20,286 bases of DNA from a virus. Positions 7,739 to 15,150 of this stretch are shown one piece after another (the first letter of the stretch is position 1; each line of letters starts with the position of its first letter). The DNA is taken from positions 1 to 20,286 of IMG/VR virus record IMGVR_UViG_3300024473_000077; one strand, given 5' to 3'. The position numbers were made by a program, and so were the translations under genes. The notes beneath the pieces are model-generated. The model was not told where the DNA came from. It worked only from the letters and a program-made list of their open reading frames with translations, and did not search any database.

Positions 7739-9079
7739 CTAGATAGTCGGCACCGGGCAACCCTGCACATAGAACTGGTCCTTGGGATCAGCGCACACCA
7801 ACTGCAGCCCGCACTCATACCCAAAGGTGATCGAGTCGTAGTACGTGTAGCCGCTGGTTGCCGCCGGCGTAGGAGCAATCGTATTGCCGGGTGTCCACTC
7901 ATGCAGCCGAGTGTCAAACAGTACGCCCACATGCCAGTCCTTCGGATTGAACCGCTGGATCTGGGTCGGATCGGCCGTGCTGGAATAAACCACTGGCCGT
8001 CCGAACATGGTCTTCTGCATGAACTTCTTCGCCGTATCCACCACGGTCTCGCCGTCCTGGTCCAGGCGCGTGATGCCGGGGTTGTAGTAGTTGTTGGCTG
8101 CGGCCACGCCCTGCGCAAAGTTCGTGTAGTAGAACTCGTTGGCGTCGTCCTGCTCGTCTTCGCCCTCGCCGTCGCCGCGCGCCCGCGCAATCAGAGCCTC
8201 AATCCGCTGCGCCATGGCGTTGGTCACCGCCCCGGTGCCGTTCAGGTTGATCGTCGGCGTGGAAAGACGCCCCGGATACAGCGCCTTGTTGATGCCGGCG
8301 ATCGTACCCGTGGACCCGTTGGCAATCCAGTACTTCGATCCGTAGATCGAGCTGCCGGCCGCGCCGGTCGCTCCCATCACCACCAGAATGTTCCCGGTAG
8401 CCGTCCCTGCGGGCAGCGCTGTAGAGAACCATAGCGTCTGCGCCACCGGATCCACGTAGCTGATCGTCGCCGTACCCAGCGCCGTTCCGCCCACCGCGGG
8501 CAGAATCTGGATCACCTGCTGATCGCTGAAGCCGGCCACGGTGGTCAACCCACTGATGTAGCTGGTCTGAGCCCCCGTACCGGAGCCGGAGCTGATCGTC
8601 GCAGTTGTAGGAATGCTGGCGATCGTGCCGGAGCCGTCTCCGTTGAACAAACCCTCGATCCCATTCTCAAAGGAGCGCAGGCTCTGCTTCATCTCCTCCT
8701 TGTTCACCTTCACCAGGCCGCGGTCCTTGCCGTCGGTGGCCTGCTGGGTCAGGTTAGAGATCTCGCAGGTGTTGATGATGCGCACCGGCGCGGCCACAAA
8801 CGCATCCGTGGTGGATCCGGTGCCACGCGGCCACATCGCAATGCTGCTGGAGGTGTCGGCGGCAAACTGCTGAATCGCCGCTCCGCCCTGAGCGCGGAAC
8901 GGAACCCGCAGCGGCTGGCGCTGCACGCCTCCGGCGCTGGTCATATTGCTGATAGGAACCTTCTTCCCATCCTTCATCAGGCGCTGCTGCAACTTGTTGA
9001 ACCGGGCCTGATAGTCGGGAATCTGATCCACAAACGCTTCGAGTTCTACCGCCTCATACGCTAACTCTGTAACTGGCAT
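7739..9079 (-). CDS. Major capsid protein
   Basis: The 446-residue protein, placed directly after the scaffold-like gene, is the best candidate for the main shell protein. It opens with a helical arm (MPVTELAYEAVELEAFVDQI), then has basic and Gly-rich loops with QPLRVPFRAQGGAAI. A long helical and mixed core contains NKEEMKQSLRSFENGIEGLF. Residues about 162-240 are a beta-rich, Thr/Gly/Ala-rich stretch that looks like an inserted domain, and 303-312 is a very acidic loop (GDGEGEDEQD). The C-terminal part (KTMFGRPVVYSSTADP, then FGYECGLQLVCADPKDQFYV) fits the HK97-fold P and A domains of podovirus capsid proteins. I use ATG 9079, which has GGAAGGG nine bases upstream. A longer reading would need TTG at 9121. 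Fold and role are inferred from length, position and pattern. Confidence 0.82.
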   Translation of the reverse strand: MPVTELAYEAVELEAFVDQIPDYQARFNKLQQRLMKDGKKVPISNMTSAGGVQRQPLRVPFRAQGGAAIQQFAADTSSSIAMWPRGTGSTTDAFVAAPVRIINTCEISNLTQQATDGKDRGLVKVNKEEMKQSLRSFENGIEGLFNGDGSGTIASIPTTATISSGSGTGAQTSYISGLTTVAGFSDQQVIQILPAVGGTALGTATISYVDPVAQTLWFSTALPAGTATGNILVVMGATGAAGSSIYGSKYWIANGSTGTIAGINKALYPGRLSTPTINLNGTGAVTNAMAQRIEALIARARGDGEGEDEQDDANEFYYTNFAQGVAAANNYYNPGITRLDQDGETVVDTAKKFMQKTMFGRPVVYSSTADPTQIQRFNPKDWHVGVLFDTRLHEWTPGNTIAPTPAATSGYTYYDSITFGYECGLQLVCADPKDQFYVQGCPVPTI

Positions 9080-9351
9080 ATTCTTTTGCCCTTCCGGAGC
9101 AATGGGATAGGCCACAGGCAAGCCGGACCTTCGGCTCCCTGCGCCTTCGCGATGTCTCTTCTGTCTCTGTTGTCTCTCTGCACTACGAAATGCCGAAAGG
9201 TTACGCGTTTAACGAGGTAGCGATCTCGCACCCACGGCTCGTGAAAAAAACTCTCTTCTCTGCGCCGGCCCACCACCTGCGCCAACAGCACACTTCACTC
9301 ACGCAACGCGCCCGGCCACATATCGGCTGCCGCCGCTTGTGCGCAGCAACG
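9080..9351 (-). promoter_or_regulatory. Long capsid-gene leader without a gene
   Basis: These 272 bases lie between the scaffold stop and the capsid start, a wide gap for this block. They hold a GA-rich repeat (9162-9179), a small hairpin with arms AGCCG and CGGCT (about 9121-9136), and a 13-base match (9300-9312) to the intergenic repeats near 12028. I could not identify a convincing -35/-10 pair. A promoter or a regulatory leader for the strongly needed capsid gene is plausible but unproven. Confidence 0.3.
9162..9179 (-). repeat. GA-rich leader motif, copy 1 (capsid leader)
   Basis: On the minus strand this reads AGAGAGACAACAGAGACA, one base different from the copy at the GroES start. Here it lies about 83 bases before the capsid ATG, too far to be its ribosome site. 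It is directly followed by another GAAGAGACA. Confidence 0.5.
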
Positions 9352-10992
9352 CTACGCCGGCCGCACCCACTTCACGCGGCTTCCATCCTTCAGCGTGTAG
9401 ATCCCCTTCCACTGATCAGCCTCGGGCGTTCTACGGTAATCGATCTCCTCAGGAGACGGCTTCGCGCTCACAATCGTCGGCGCACCGTTGCGCGCAGCGC
9501 CCGGCCGCGCCGCCGGCTGCACTCGCCGCTGCTGCACCGCCGCCGCGCCCAGGAACCGTCCATAACGAGCCTTCACCACTCCATCCACCACGCTCTTGTA
9601 GTGCCGGTTGATCGCGGCCTTCACAAAGTTCGCCACCGTACCCGGATCAGGATTCTTCTGCTTGTGGTAGATCCCCATCTGCTTGATGTAGGCTGCGTCG
9701 GCCTGTCCCACCTCCTTCAGCTTGGCTCGAAAGGCGCTGAACAGATCCTCGGTTCCCGCCGTATCCAGGCGCAGCTTGGCGGCGTAGGGGCGAAACGCCT
9801 CTTCCAGCTTCTGCTTCTCGTGGCCGGCCACCTGCGGAATGATGTGGTTGCTCCAGTGCGCCTGCTGCTGTTGCTGCTCAAAGCGGCTCCGCTCCTGCTC
9901 AAAGGCCCTGCGCTCCTGGTCCACCGGAGCAGCCTTCACCTTGGCCGCCTTCTCCTCCGTGGCGCGGTAGAACTGCGCAATGTTGCGCAGCAGCTTGCCA
10001 ATCGAATCCAGCTTCCCCTTATCGTCCAGATGCGCAGCATTCATCACCTCCACCATGCGGCTCAGGTCCGCCGTCAGCGGAGCTCCCGCCAGGGTGCTCA
10101 TCAGATGCGGCAGCATCGCCGTCGCAAACGCCTCTGGATCGGCGCGCATCACGCGCTCCAGCAGCACCGGCGTCAGCTTCACCAGCCCAGCGTCAAACTC
10201 CGGTCCCAGCGTGTCCAGCGCCCGCGGATCGCCCGCCCCCAGCGCCTGATCCAGCGCATCAGACTCGGCTGCCCGCTCCTGCAGCTCCGTAACCGCCTCC
10301 ACGCCGCCGATGCTCTCCAGCAGAGCGTACTTCTGCCGGATGCCGTTGATCCCCTCCGGGTCGATCTCCGCAATCTGCTGCGCCTTGTAGAAGTCCGCCC
10401 GCACCTGCTTGGCGAACTTCTGTCCCTCCGGCGTAGCCTCCTGCCGCTTCAGCCACTCCCGAAACGCCTTTGACCCACGCCGCGCCTCGTCCTTCTCCTC
10501 CTCCGCACCCGGCTCGGCCTCTCCATCCTCATCCAACTCCGCAGCCTCTGCCGCGTCCGCGCCGTCGTCCGACCCTCCCGGAGCATCCCCCTCAGCCGGA
10601 TCAAACTCTGACCCATCGAACCCCGAATCATCGGAACCCGAAGGGTCTGACCCCAGCCCATCGGACCCCTCAACAGCAGCCTCTCCAGCCTCGGCCCACA
10701 CGCACCCCAGCACGCCCTCGCGCCACGCTTCGCCCGCCTCGGGGATCTCCATCACCTGCTCCATCATGTCTCGGATCTCCATCTCTCTTTCTTCCATGTC
10801 TCTCAATTCCGTCTCCGGCTTCCTCAACTGGACCCACCCCTCGCTCAACGCCCGCGCATCGGTCTCCCGCATCGTCTTCCTATCCATCAGCCGCTGGAGC
10901 CCCCATGCCCACGCATCTCGCGGCGCGAAAACCTCCTCAACAGCAGCAGCCCTCTGCGTGCTCCTCCAGCCGCCCGTCTCCAGCCGCCTCAC
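9352..10992 (-). CDS. Scaffold-like acidic coiled-coil protein
   Basis: The 546-residue reading is dominated by charged helix, as in phage scaffolding proteins, and the gene sits just before the capsid gene, the standard place for a scaffold. About residues 105-170 are extremely acidic and Ser/Gly/Asp-rich. Residues about 180-420 are helical, with KQVRADFYKAQQIAEIDPEG, QERRAFEQERSRFEQQQQQ and similar stretches. The C-terminus is basic (TLKDGSRVKWVRPA), as is typical of a capsid-binding tail. The start is uncertain. The longest reading opens with GTG at 10992 one base after the previous stop, but its first 60 residues look unlike the rest. Internal ATGs near 10887 (RLMDRKTMRE), after AGGAAGACG for the second Met, or near 10797 (MEEREMEIRDMMEQ) are equally possible. 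No protease motif is visible inside it. Confidence 0.72.
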   Translation of the reverse strand: MRRLETGGWRSTQRAAAVEEVFAPRDAWAWGLQRLMDRKTMRETDARALSEGWVQLRKPETELRDMEEREMEIRDMMEQVMEIPEAGEAWREGVLGCVWAEAGEAAVEGSDGLGSDPSGSDDSGFDGSEFDPAEGDAPGGSDDGADAAEAAELDEDGEAEPGAEEEKDEARRGSKAFREWLKRQEATPEGQKFAKQVRADFYKAQQIAEIDPEGINGIRQKYALLESIGGVEAVTELQERAAESDALDQALGAGDPRALDTLGPEFDAGLVKLTPVLLERVMRADPEAFATAMLPHLMSTLAGAPLTADLSRMVEVMNAAHLDDKGKLDSIGKLLRNIAQFYRATEEKAAKVKAAPVDQERRAFEQERSRFEQQQQQAHWSNHIIPQVAGHEKQKLEEAFRPYAAKLRLDTAGTEDLFSAFRAKLKEVGQADAAYIKQMGIYHKQKNPDPGTVANFVKAAINRHYKSVVDGVVKARYGRFLGAAAVQQRRVQPAARPGAARNGAPTIVSAKPSPEEIDYRRTPEADQWKGIYTLKDGSRVKWVRPA

Positions 10993-10993
10993 C

Positions 10994-11869
10994 CTACCTC
11001 ACCAGCTTCGATCGATCCGCAAATCCCAGCGCCACACTCGGAGGCTCCGGAGGAGCATCCGGACCCTTCGGCATCGGCGGCGGTACAAGGATCCCCTTCA
11101 GCCGCGTGAACGGATGGTCCAGCAGCTCCCCCAACGGCCGTTCCGCAATCCACTCATCGGCTCTTCCGGCCAGCGAGTTATCCGGCGGAGGCACGGCCAG
11201 CAACTGGCGAATCGGCCGCTCCAACGCAGCCTTCGTCGTATCCCATTGCTGCAGTTGCTCACGGCTCATCATCGGCTTCAACTGCTCCTGAGCCTTGGTC
11301 AGGTCTTCCACCATCCGCGCCTGCTGCTCCGGGTTATAGTCTCCTATCGACTTCAGCGGATGCGCCTGCAGCCCCGCCACGCCGCCGTAGTCATAGTCCT
11401 TCAGCAGCGGAGGCCCAGGAGCCAGCGACTGAATCGCGCGCAGAAAATCTCCATTGCGAGAGTTCTGAAAGACGTGCGTGGCCTCATGCGCCGCCACCGG
11501 CTTGGTGTACATGCCCGGCTGCGCCACGTTGATCTTCTCCGCCTCCGGCTGCACATACGCAATGGTTCCTGTAGATCCCTCCGCGTGGGCGCCGCTCGGG
11601 TCATATCCCATCAGCGTCTGGATCGGCCCGGAAGCGGCCCAATCCGGAGCCCCTGCGTCGGTGGTCTGCTGCACCTGCTCCTGCACGCTCTGCTCTCCGT
11701 TGCGCGGCGCATACGGACGCAGGTTCGGAATGGATGGCGTAATCCCCATCACCTCAACCTCCTCATCGATCAACCTTCTGTTTGTGGACCCACCCAGCTT
11801 CTTCGCTTGAAACTTCCCGCTCCGGCGCTTGAAGTCTTTCAGCTCCGTCGCCTGAAGCTTCTCAGCCAC
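10994..11869 (-). CDS. Putative HExxH zinc metallopeptidase-like virion-block protein
   Basis: The protein (291 residues from GTG 11869) contains VAAHEATHVFQNS with His128, Glu129 and His132, the HExxH signature of zinc peptidases. About 47 residues later it has DYNPEQQARMVEDL. A similar N-x-EQQA-x-(I/V)-x-D segment follows HExxH in phage- and contractile-injection-associated peptidase domains (DUF4157-like). There its Glu (here Glu181) is a reasonable third zinc ligand. The N-terminal 40 residues are basic. The C-terminus is Pro-rich, and no signal peptide or membrane segment is seen. A second start, ATG 11749, has a textbook AGGAGG eight bases upstream and would give 251 residues with the motif intact. 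The gene lies between portal and scaffold. Its target is unknown: it could trim virion proteins, act on the cell wall during entry, or be a catalytically dead structural domain. Confidence 0.7.
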   Translation of the reverse strand: MAEKLQATELKDFKRRSGKFQAKKLGGSTNRRLIDEEVEVMGITPSIPNLRPYAPRNGEQSVQEQVQQTTDAGAPDWAASGPIQTLMGYDPSGAHAEGSTGTIAYVQPEAEKINVAQPGMYTKPVAAHEATHVFQNSRNGDFLRAIQSLAPGPPLLKDYDYGGVAGLQAHPLKSIGDYNPEQQARMVEDLTKAQEQLKPMMSREQLQQWDTTKAALERPIRQLLAVPPPDNSLAGRADEWIAERPLGELLDHPFTRLKGILVPPPMPKGPDAPPEPPSVALGFADRSKLVR

Positions 11870-11932
11870 GTCGCTTGACGCTCTGCGTCCTGTCGCTGGA
11901 TTTTCTCAGCCCCGCCCCGCGTCTGGCCGTCT

Positions 11933-12060
11933 CACGCAACACGGCACTCCGGCAACGCAAAGCAATTCCGGAAGCCCAAAGCCACTCCCAAGGCGCAAAG
12001 CCCATCCGGAAGCGTCACGCCAAGCCGCACGCAACGCGCCGCTACGGCAACGCAGCGCTA
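11933..12060. repeat. Degenerate 20-bp tandem repeats between portal and metallopeptidase-like gene
   Basis: The 206-base gap 11870-12075 contains no gene that I can support. Its middle is built of 20-base units starting at 11933, 11953, 11973 and 11993, each close to a CACGCAAAGC half followed by a CACTCCGG half. They continue in more diverged form to about 12060. The sequence TCACGCAACACGGCACTCCG at 11932 also aligns with the 23-base repeats at 19088-19247. The units are too irregular for CRISPR and there are no spacers. Confidence 0.55.
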
Positions 12061-12075
12061 GCCCGTAAAACAACC

Positions 12076-14694
12076 TCAGCGCAGTCTTCCCGACCGATTG
12101 ATCGTGCTCGTCTTCACCTTCACCGGCGTTCCATTCGGATCGATCCCTATCTGCTCCACGGTGGTCTCATGCGGCACCATCTGCGTCTGGGGAACAAAGT
12201 CCTCCGGCTTGGCCGCCACTCCCAGCGCGGTCAGCGCCTCAGCCTGCACGTTAGGTGGCAGCTTGTCCACGGCAACTGTTGCGCTGGCCTTCACCGGCAG
12301 CGGCTGAACCGGCGTCAACTCGGCCGCCATCGCCTCATGCTGCCGCCAGTGCAGCAGAAGATTCTGGTAAACCGCCTGTTGCTCCGACGTTCCATTCTTG
12401 AACTTCCGCCCCTCGGCAGAGTTCAGCTTGGCCAGCGTAATCGCCGCCTCCACCGCGTGATTCTCACTCCCATCCTGCGCCACCGGAACGCTGGAGACCA
12501 GTGGCTGCGAGCTCTTCACCTGCTGCAACTGGCTCTGCAACTGCGGCAACTGCTGCTGCAACTGTGCCAGCGCCTCCTGTCCCTGCGCCGTCTGCGCCTC
12601 GGGATGGGTCTGGCCGCGAGCAATCAGTCTTTGCAACTCCGCAATCTTCTCCTCCATCTCCGCAATCGCCGGATTCTCAATCGGCCCCGTCGAGGTCAGC
12701 AGCTCAAACTCGCCCTGCTGCTTCTCCACCGCGCCCAGCCCGGGAATATGCAGCCCGCTCAGGCTCGGCATCTGGGCAAAGTAGGGCAGATTCTGCACAT
12801 CGTTCACAATCCCGCGATACAGCTCCACGTGCGTACTGGCCTCCACCAGCGCCGCCGTCTGCGCCTCCTGCTCCACCAGCGTCTGCGGAATCTCCAGGCT
12901 CTCCGCATAGCACAGCGCATCGCCGCGCAGATTCTCCAACTCCACCACCAGCCGCTGCTGGCCGGGAGTCCGGCTTCGTATCTTCGTCTTCCGATTCACC
13001 GCCGCTGCCCTCGCCGCCTGCGTGGCAGCACGCGCCAGCCCCTGGCATATCTGCGACCACGGAGCCGAAAACACCTGCAGGCTCTGGTCCCGATTCAGCG
13101 CCGCCTCACCCACCGTCCCCGTCTGCCCCTGGCCAAACATCGCCGGCGTCGCTCCATCCATCGCCTCCGGAGCTCCGTTCACCAGCCACTGCACAAACTC
13201 CATCAAGCCGGTCGTCGGCGTCGGCACATTCTCAATGCCGGTAATGTCCTGGATGCGCTGCCCGGCCTCCAGCATCACCGGCGTAATCCGCGCCGGATCG
13301 TTCGTCTGCTGGTTGATCGCCTCCACATCAATCGGACCGCTGGCCGCAAACCGGCGCGGAACGCAGCCCACAAAGTAGCGCACCAACAAACCGATGTTCT
13401 GATTCAGAATCTTCTGCAACGGCAGATAATTCGCTCCAATCGAGCGCCGATTCTGCCCGTCCCCCACCCGCGGGTGACGAATCTCAATATGATCGTCCAG
13501 ACACTCGTTGCGCACAAACGCAAGCTGGTTGCCGGCATGTGTCACCCGCAGCCCATCGGGGAAGTTCTCAAAGAACACCGCCCGAGTCTCTTTGTCCTGG
13601 ATCGCGTGATACTGGCTGGGACGGAACCACGTGTGGCTCTCCGTCGCATCCTTCATGCAGCTCTCGCCGGTCGCGCTGGAGTTCTGCACCGCCAGCCGCA
13701 CATTGATCCGCGCCATGCGATCAAACCCGTCGCCGCCCGCGGACCCTCCCGCCTCAATCTTGTCCGCAACCCACGGATACCGCTCGCGCAGAATGTCCAC
13801 ATCCTGCTCCGTCGCAATCCGCACCCAGCCCATCTCAAAGATGTCGTCCGCGTAGATCGGAACCTTGCTCTCCAGCACGCCATAAGCCGACGTAATCTCG
13901 CAGATGGCCGGCAACTCCGCAGGCTCGTCCCCTTCCTCCGCACCGTCGGACGCTCTCTCCGCAGCCTGCCCGTGCTCAGCAAGATCCTCACCCGTTTCAG
14001 CGCCGCCGCCCTCCATCTCGGTCTCCGGCGTCACGCCCTCGCTCTCGCCCGCGCCAAACACCACATCCTTATCGGGAGCCTCTGCGCCCCAGCGCTGCTG
14101 ATCGGCCACAGAGCGCGTCCACAGCACTACCCTCCCGTCGGTGTAAAAGTACCGGCAGATCCTGGCCACCACGCTCTTGATGTCAGAGTCCAACTGCCAC
14201 ACCTTCACATACCGGTTGGCCTCCTCGGCCGCTGTCTGATCCGGCGGGCTGTCCGGATCCTTGGGCATAAACTTCAACCCCGGAACCTCGCGCCCCAGAG
14301 CCGCGGTAATCTTATCCTCCCGCGCTCCATACACGTTTACCGGGAACAGCTTCATCGCATTCCCCGTGGCCATAATCGAAGAGGGCGTCGCTGCTCCCGC
14401 GCCGCCATACAGCCCCATGCCTCTCGCCCCGTTGGTAAGAAACTGGTAGCCGCGGGAGAACAGCCGCGCCTCCCAGGCCTGCAGCACCTCAAAGATCCTG
14501 GCGCTGGTGTCCTGCATCGCCGTCATCCGGATCAGCTCCTCAACGGCGCTCTTGTAGCCGCCAAGCTGATCCGGGCCAAACATCGGCTCCGGCGAGACAT
14601 CCACAGACGCATACCGTCCCGGAGCCGCATCCAGATCCGCAGGCAGCGGTTCAAGTCTCAGGCCCGCGGGCCGTTCTGCTCTCTCTATGCTCAT
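12076..14694 (-). CDS. Portal protein
   Basis: The 872-residue protein is in the right place (after terminase, before scaffold and capsid). It has the size and helix-rich plan of podovirus portals, which form the 12-subunit ring for DNA entry and exit. A stretch I associate with such portals, SARIFEVLQAWEARLFSRGY, lies at about residues 64-83. Core portal-like segments include ARICRYFYTDGRVVLWTRS (178-196) and the RHPRVGDGQNRRSIGANYL region. Residues about 215-260 are an acidic, low-complexity insert. A Gln-rich coiled coil (MEEKIAELQRLIA and the LAQLQQQLPQLQSQLQQ stretch) fits the barrel or crown region near the C-terminus. I choose ATG 14694, which shares ATGA with a tiny ORF upstream. TTG 14724 is the longer alternative. 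No strong ribosome site precedes 14694, consistent with coupled translation. Confidence 0.85.
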   Translation of the reverse strand: MSIERAERPAGLRLEPLPADLDAAPGRYASVDVSPEPMFGPDQLGGYKSAVEELIRMTAMQDTSARIFEVLQAWEARLFSRGYQFLTNGARGMGLYGGAGAATPSSIMATGNAMKLFPVNVYGAREDKITAALGREVPGLKFMPKDPDSPPDQTAAEEANRYVKVWQLDSDIKSVVARICRYFYTDGRVVLWTRSVADQQRWGAEAPDKDVVFGAGESEGVTPETEMEGGGAETGEDLAEHGQAAERASDGAEEGDEPAELPAICEITSAYGVLESKVPIYADDIFEMGWVRIATEQDVDILRERYPWVADKIEAGGSAGGDGFDRMARINVRLAVQNSSATGESCMKDATESHTWFRPSQYHAIQDKETRAVFFENFPDGLRVTHAGNQLAFVRNECLDDHIEIRHPRVGDGQNRRSIGANYLPLQKILNQNIGLLVRYFVGCVPRRFAASGPIDVEAINQQTNDPARITPVMLEAGQRIQDITGIENVPTPTTGLMEFVQWLVNGAPEAMDGATPAMFGQGQTGTVGEAALNRDQSLQVFSAPWSQICQGLARAATQAARAAAVNRKTKIRSRTPGQQRLVVELENLRGDALCYAESLEIPQTLVEQEAQTAALVEASTHVELYRGIVNDVQNLPYFAQMPSLSGLHIPGLGAVEKQQGEFELLTSTGPIENPAIAEMEEKIAELQRLIARGQTHPEAQTAQGQEALAQLQQQLPQLQSQLQQVKSSQPLVSSVPVAQDGSENHAVEAAITLAKLNSAEGRKFKNGTSEQQAVYQNLLLHWRQHEAMAAELTPVQPLPVKASATVAVDKLPPNVQAEALTALGVAAKPEDFVPQTQMVPHETTVEQIGIDPNGTPVKVKTSTINRSGRLR

Positions 14695-14780
14695 ACGCTG
14701 CTCTGCCGTCTCCCCGCTCCACAACTCTCTTCCACTCGCCCACCCGGCCTCTTCCGCAACTCAACCGCCTGGCCGCTCAT
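14691..14780 (-). CDS. Possible 29-residue ORF coupled to the portal gene
   Basis: Read by hand: ATG at 14780 follows GGTGGGG, and the ORF ends with TGA sharing ATGA with the portal start. The peptide begins MSGQAVELRKRPGG and is basic, without a recognisable domain. Its value is the exact ATGA junction, which recurs at other real junctions in this block (19541, 14995). It may be a leader peptide whose translation drives portal synthesis, or chance. Confidence 0.35.
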   Translation of the reverse strand: MSGQAVELRKRPGGRVEESCGAGRRQSSV

Positions 14781-14794
14781 CCCCACCAGCCGCT

Positions 14795-14995
14795 CTAGCC
14801 AACGTGCCGCATCCTGCGGAAGCCTTCGGCCGCAATCGCTCGCCGCCGCAGCAATCCATCCTTGGAGTGCTCAGCCTCCTTCAACACCTCCTCCGGAATC
14901 GTCTCTCCCAGCGGAATCCCCAACTGCTCGTGCAACGCCCCCTTCTTGATCTCAAACGATCCCTTCTTGCCCAGATTCACCCGCTCCATCTTCAT
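14795..14995 (-). CDS. Small unknown phage protein (66 aa)
   Basis: The start is ATG 14995. It overlaps the TGA of the preceding 52-residue gene in an ATGA junction and is preceded by GGAGAGAGAGGC. The longer reading upstream of it is a shadow of that gene. The protein (MKMERVNLGKKGSFEIKKGA, continuing to a basic RRMRHVG end) is compact and charged, with a central LGIPLGETIPEEVLKEAEHS segment. The KGSFEIKKGALHEQLGIP pattern reads like a small folded domain rather than a linker. I cannot name the family. The position between the terminase and portal genes suggests a packaging or assembly accessory, without proof. Confidence 0.7.
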   Translation of the reverse strand: MKMERVNLGKKGSFEIKKGALHEQLGIPLGETIPEEVLKEAEHSKDGLLRRRAIAAEGFRRMRHVG

Positions 14996-15150
14996 GCTCT
15001 GCCTCTCTCTCCGTGCGCGCAGGCGCAAGGTTTGGTGCACTCCGTATGCCGTCCCAGTACGCAGGCCAGGCAACACGGCCAGCCGTCCCCAACCGTCTTT
15101 GCGTACCCCGGTTTCTTCTTCTGCAGCTTCAAAAGGCTCTGCGCGTTCAT
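14992..15150 (-). CDS. Tiny Cys/His-rich putative zinc-binding protein (52 aa)
   Basis: I found this gene by reading the strand directly. ATG 15150 comes immediately after the TAG of the previous gene, and the TGA overlaps the next start as ATGA, so it exactly fills the space between two neighbours. The first half is basic (MNAQSLLKLQKKKPGYAKTV). The second half is a dense metal-binding-like cluster: Cys26, Cys27, Cys30, His35, Cys38, Cys42, Cys44 and His46 within 21 residues (CCLACVLGRHTECTKPCACA). That is enough ligand for one or two zinc ions. Similar C-x-x-C...H-x-x-C...PC-x-C clusters occur in small phage proteins, generally without known function. A nucleic-acid-binding or structural role would be guesswork. 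The ribosome site is weak (GGATGGGG), and translation is probably coupled to the gene before it. Confidence 0.68.
   Translation of the reverse strand: MNAQSLLKLQKKKPGYAKTVGDGWPCCLACVLGRHTECTKPCACAHGERGRA

Noticed and set aside
9200-9225. Operator-like GGTTACGCGTTTAACG in the capsid leader
   Set aside because: Only four outer bases pair and the centre does not, so the symmetry is too weak to call a binding site.
9061-9291. Minus-strand 76-residue frame in the capsid leader
   Set aside because: No ribosome site, overlaps the capsid start, and the composition is unlike its neighbours. The leader reads better as non-coding.
9190-10473. Plus-strand 427-residue frame opposite the scaffold-like gene
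   Set aside because: Same Arg/Leu/His-rich shadow composition, no ribosome site context, and it faces a gene with coherent helical protein.
11933-12060. Possible CRISPR array
   Set aside because: Units abut each other without spacers, vary in sequence, and no cas gene is present.
11875-14949. Very long plus-strand open frame opposite the portal gene
   Set aside because: It is a mirror effect of G+C-rich coding sequence: Arg/Leu/His/Pro-rich with no domain, spanning several real minus-strand genes and the repeat gap, and out of line with the block's single direction.
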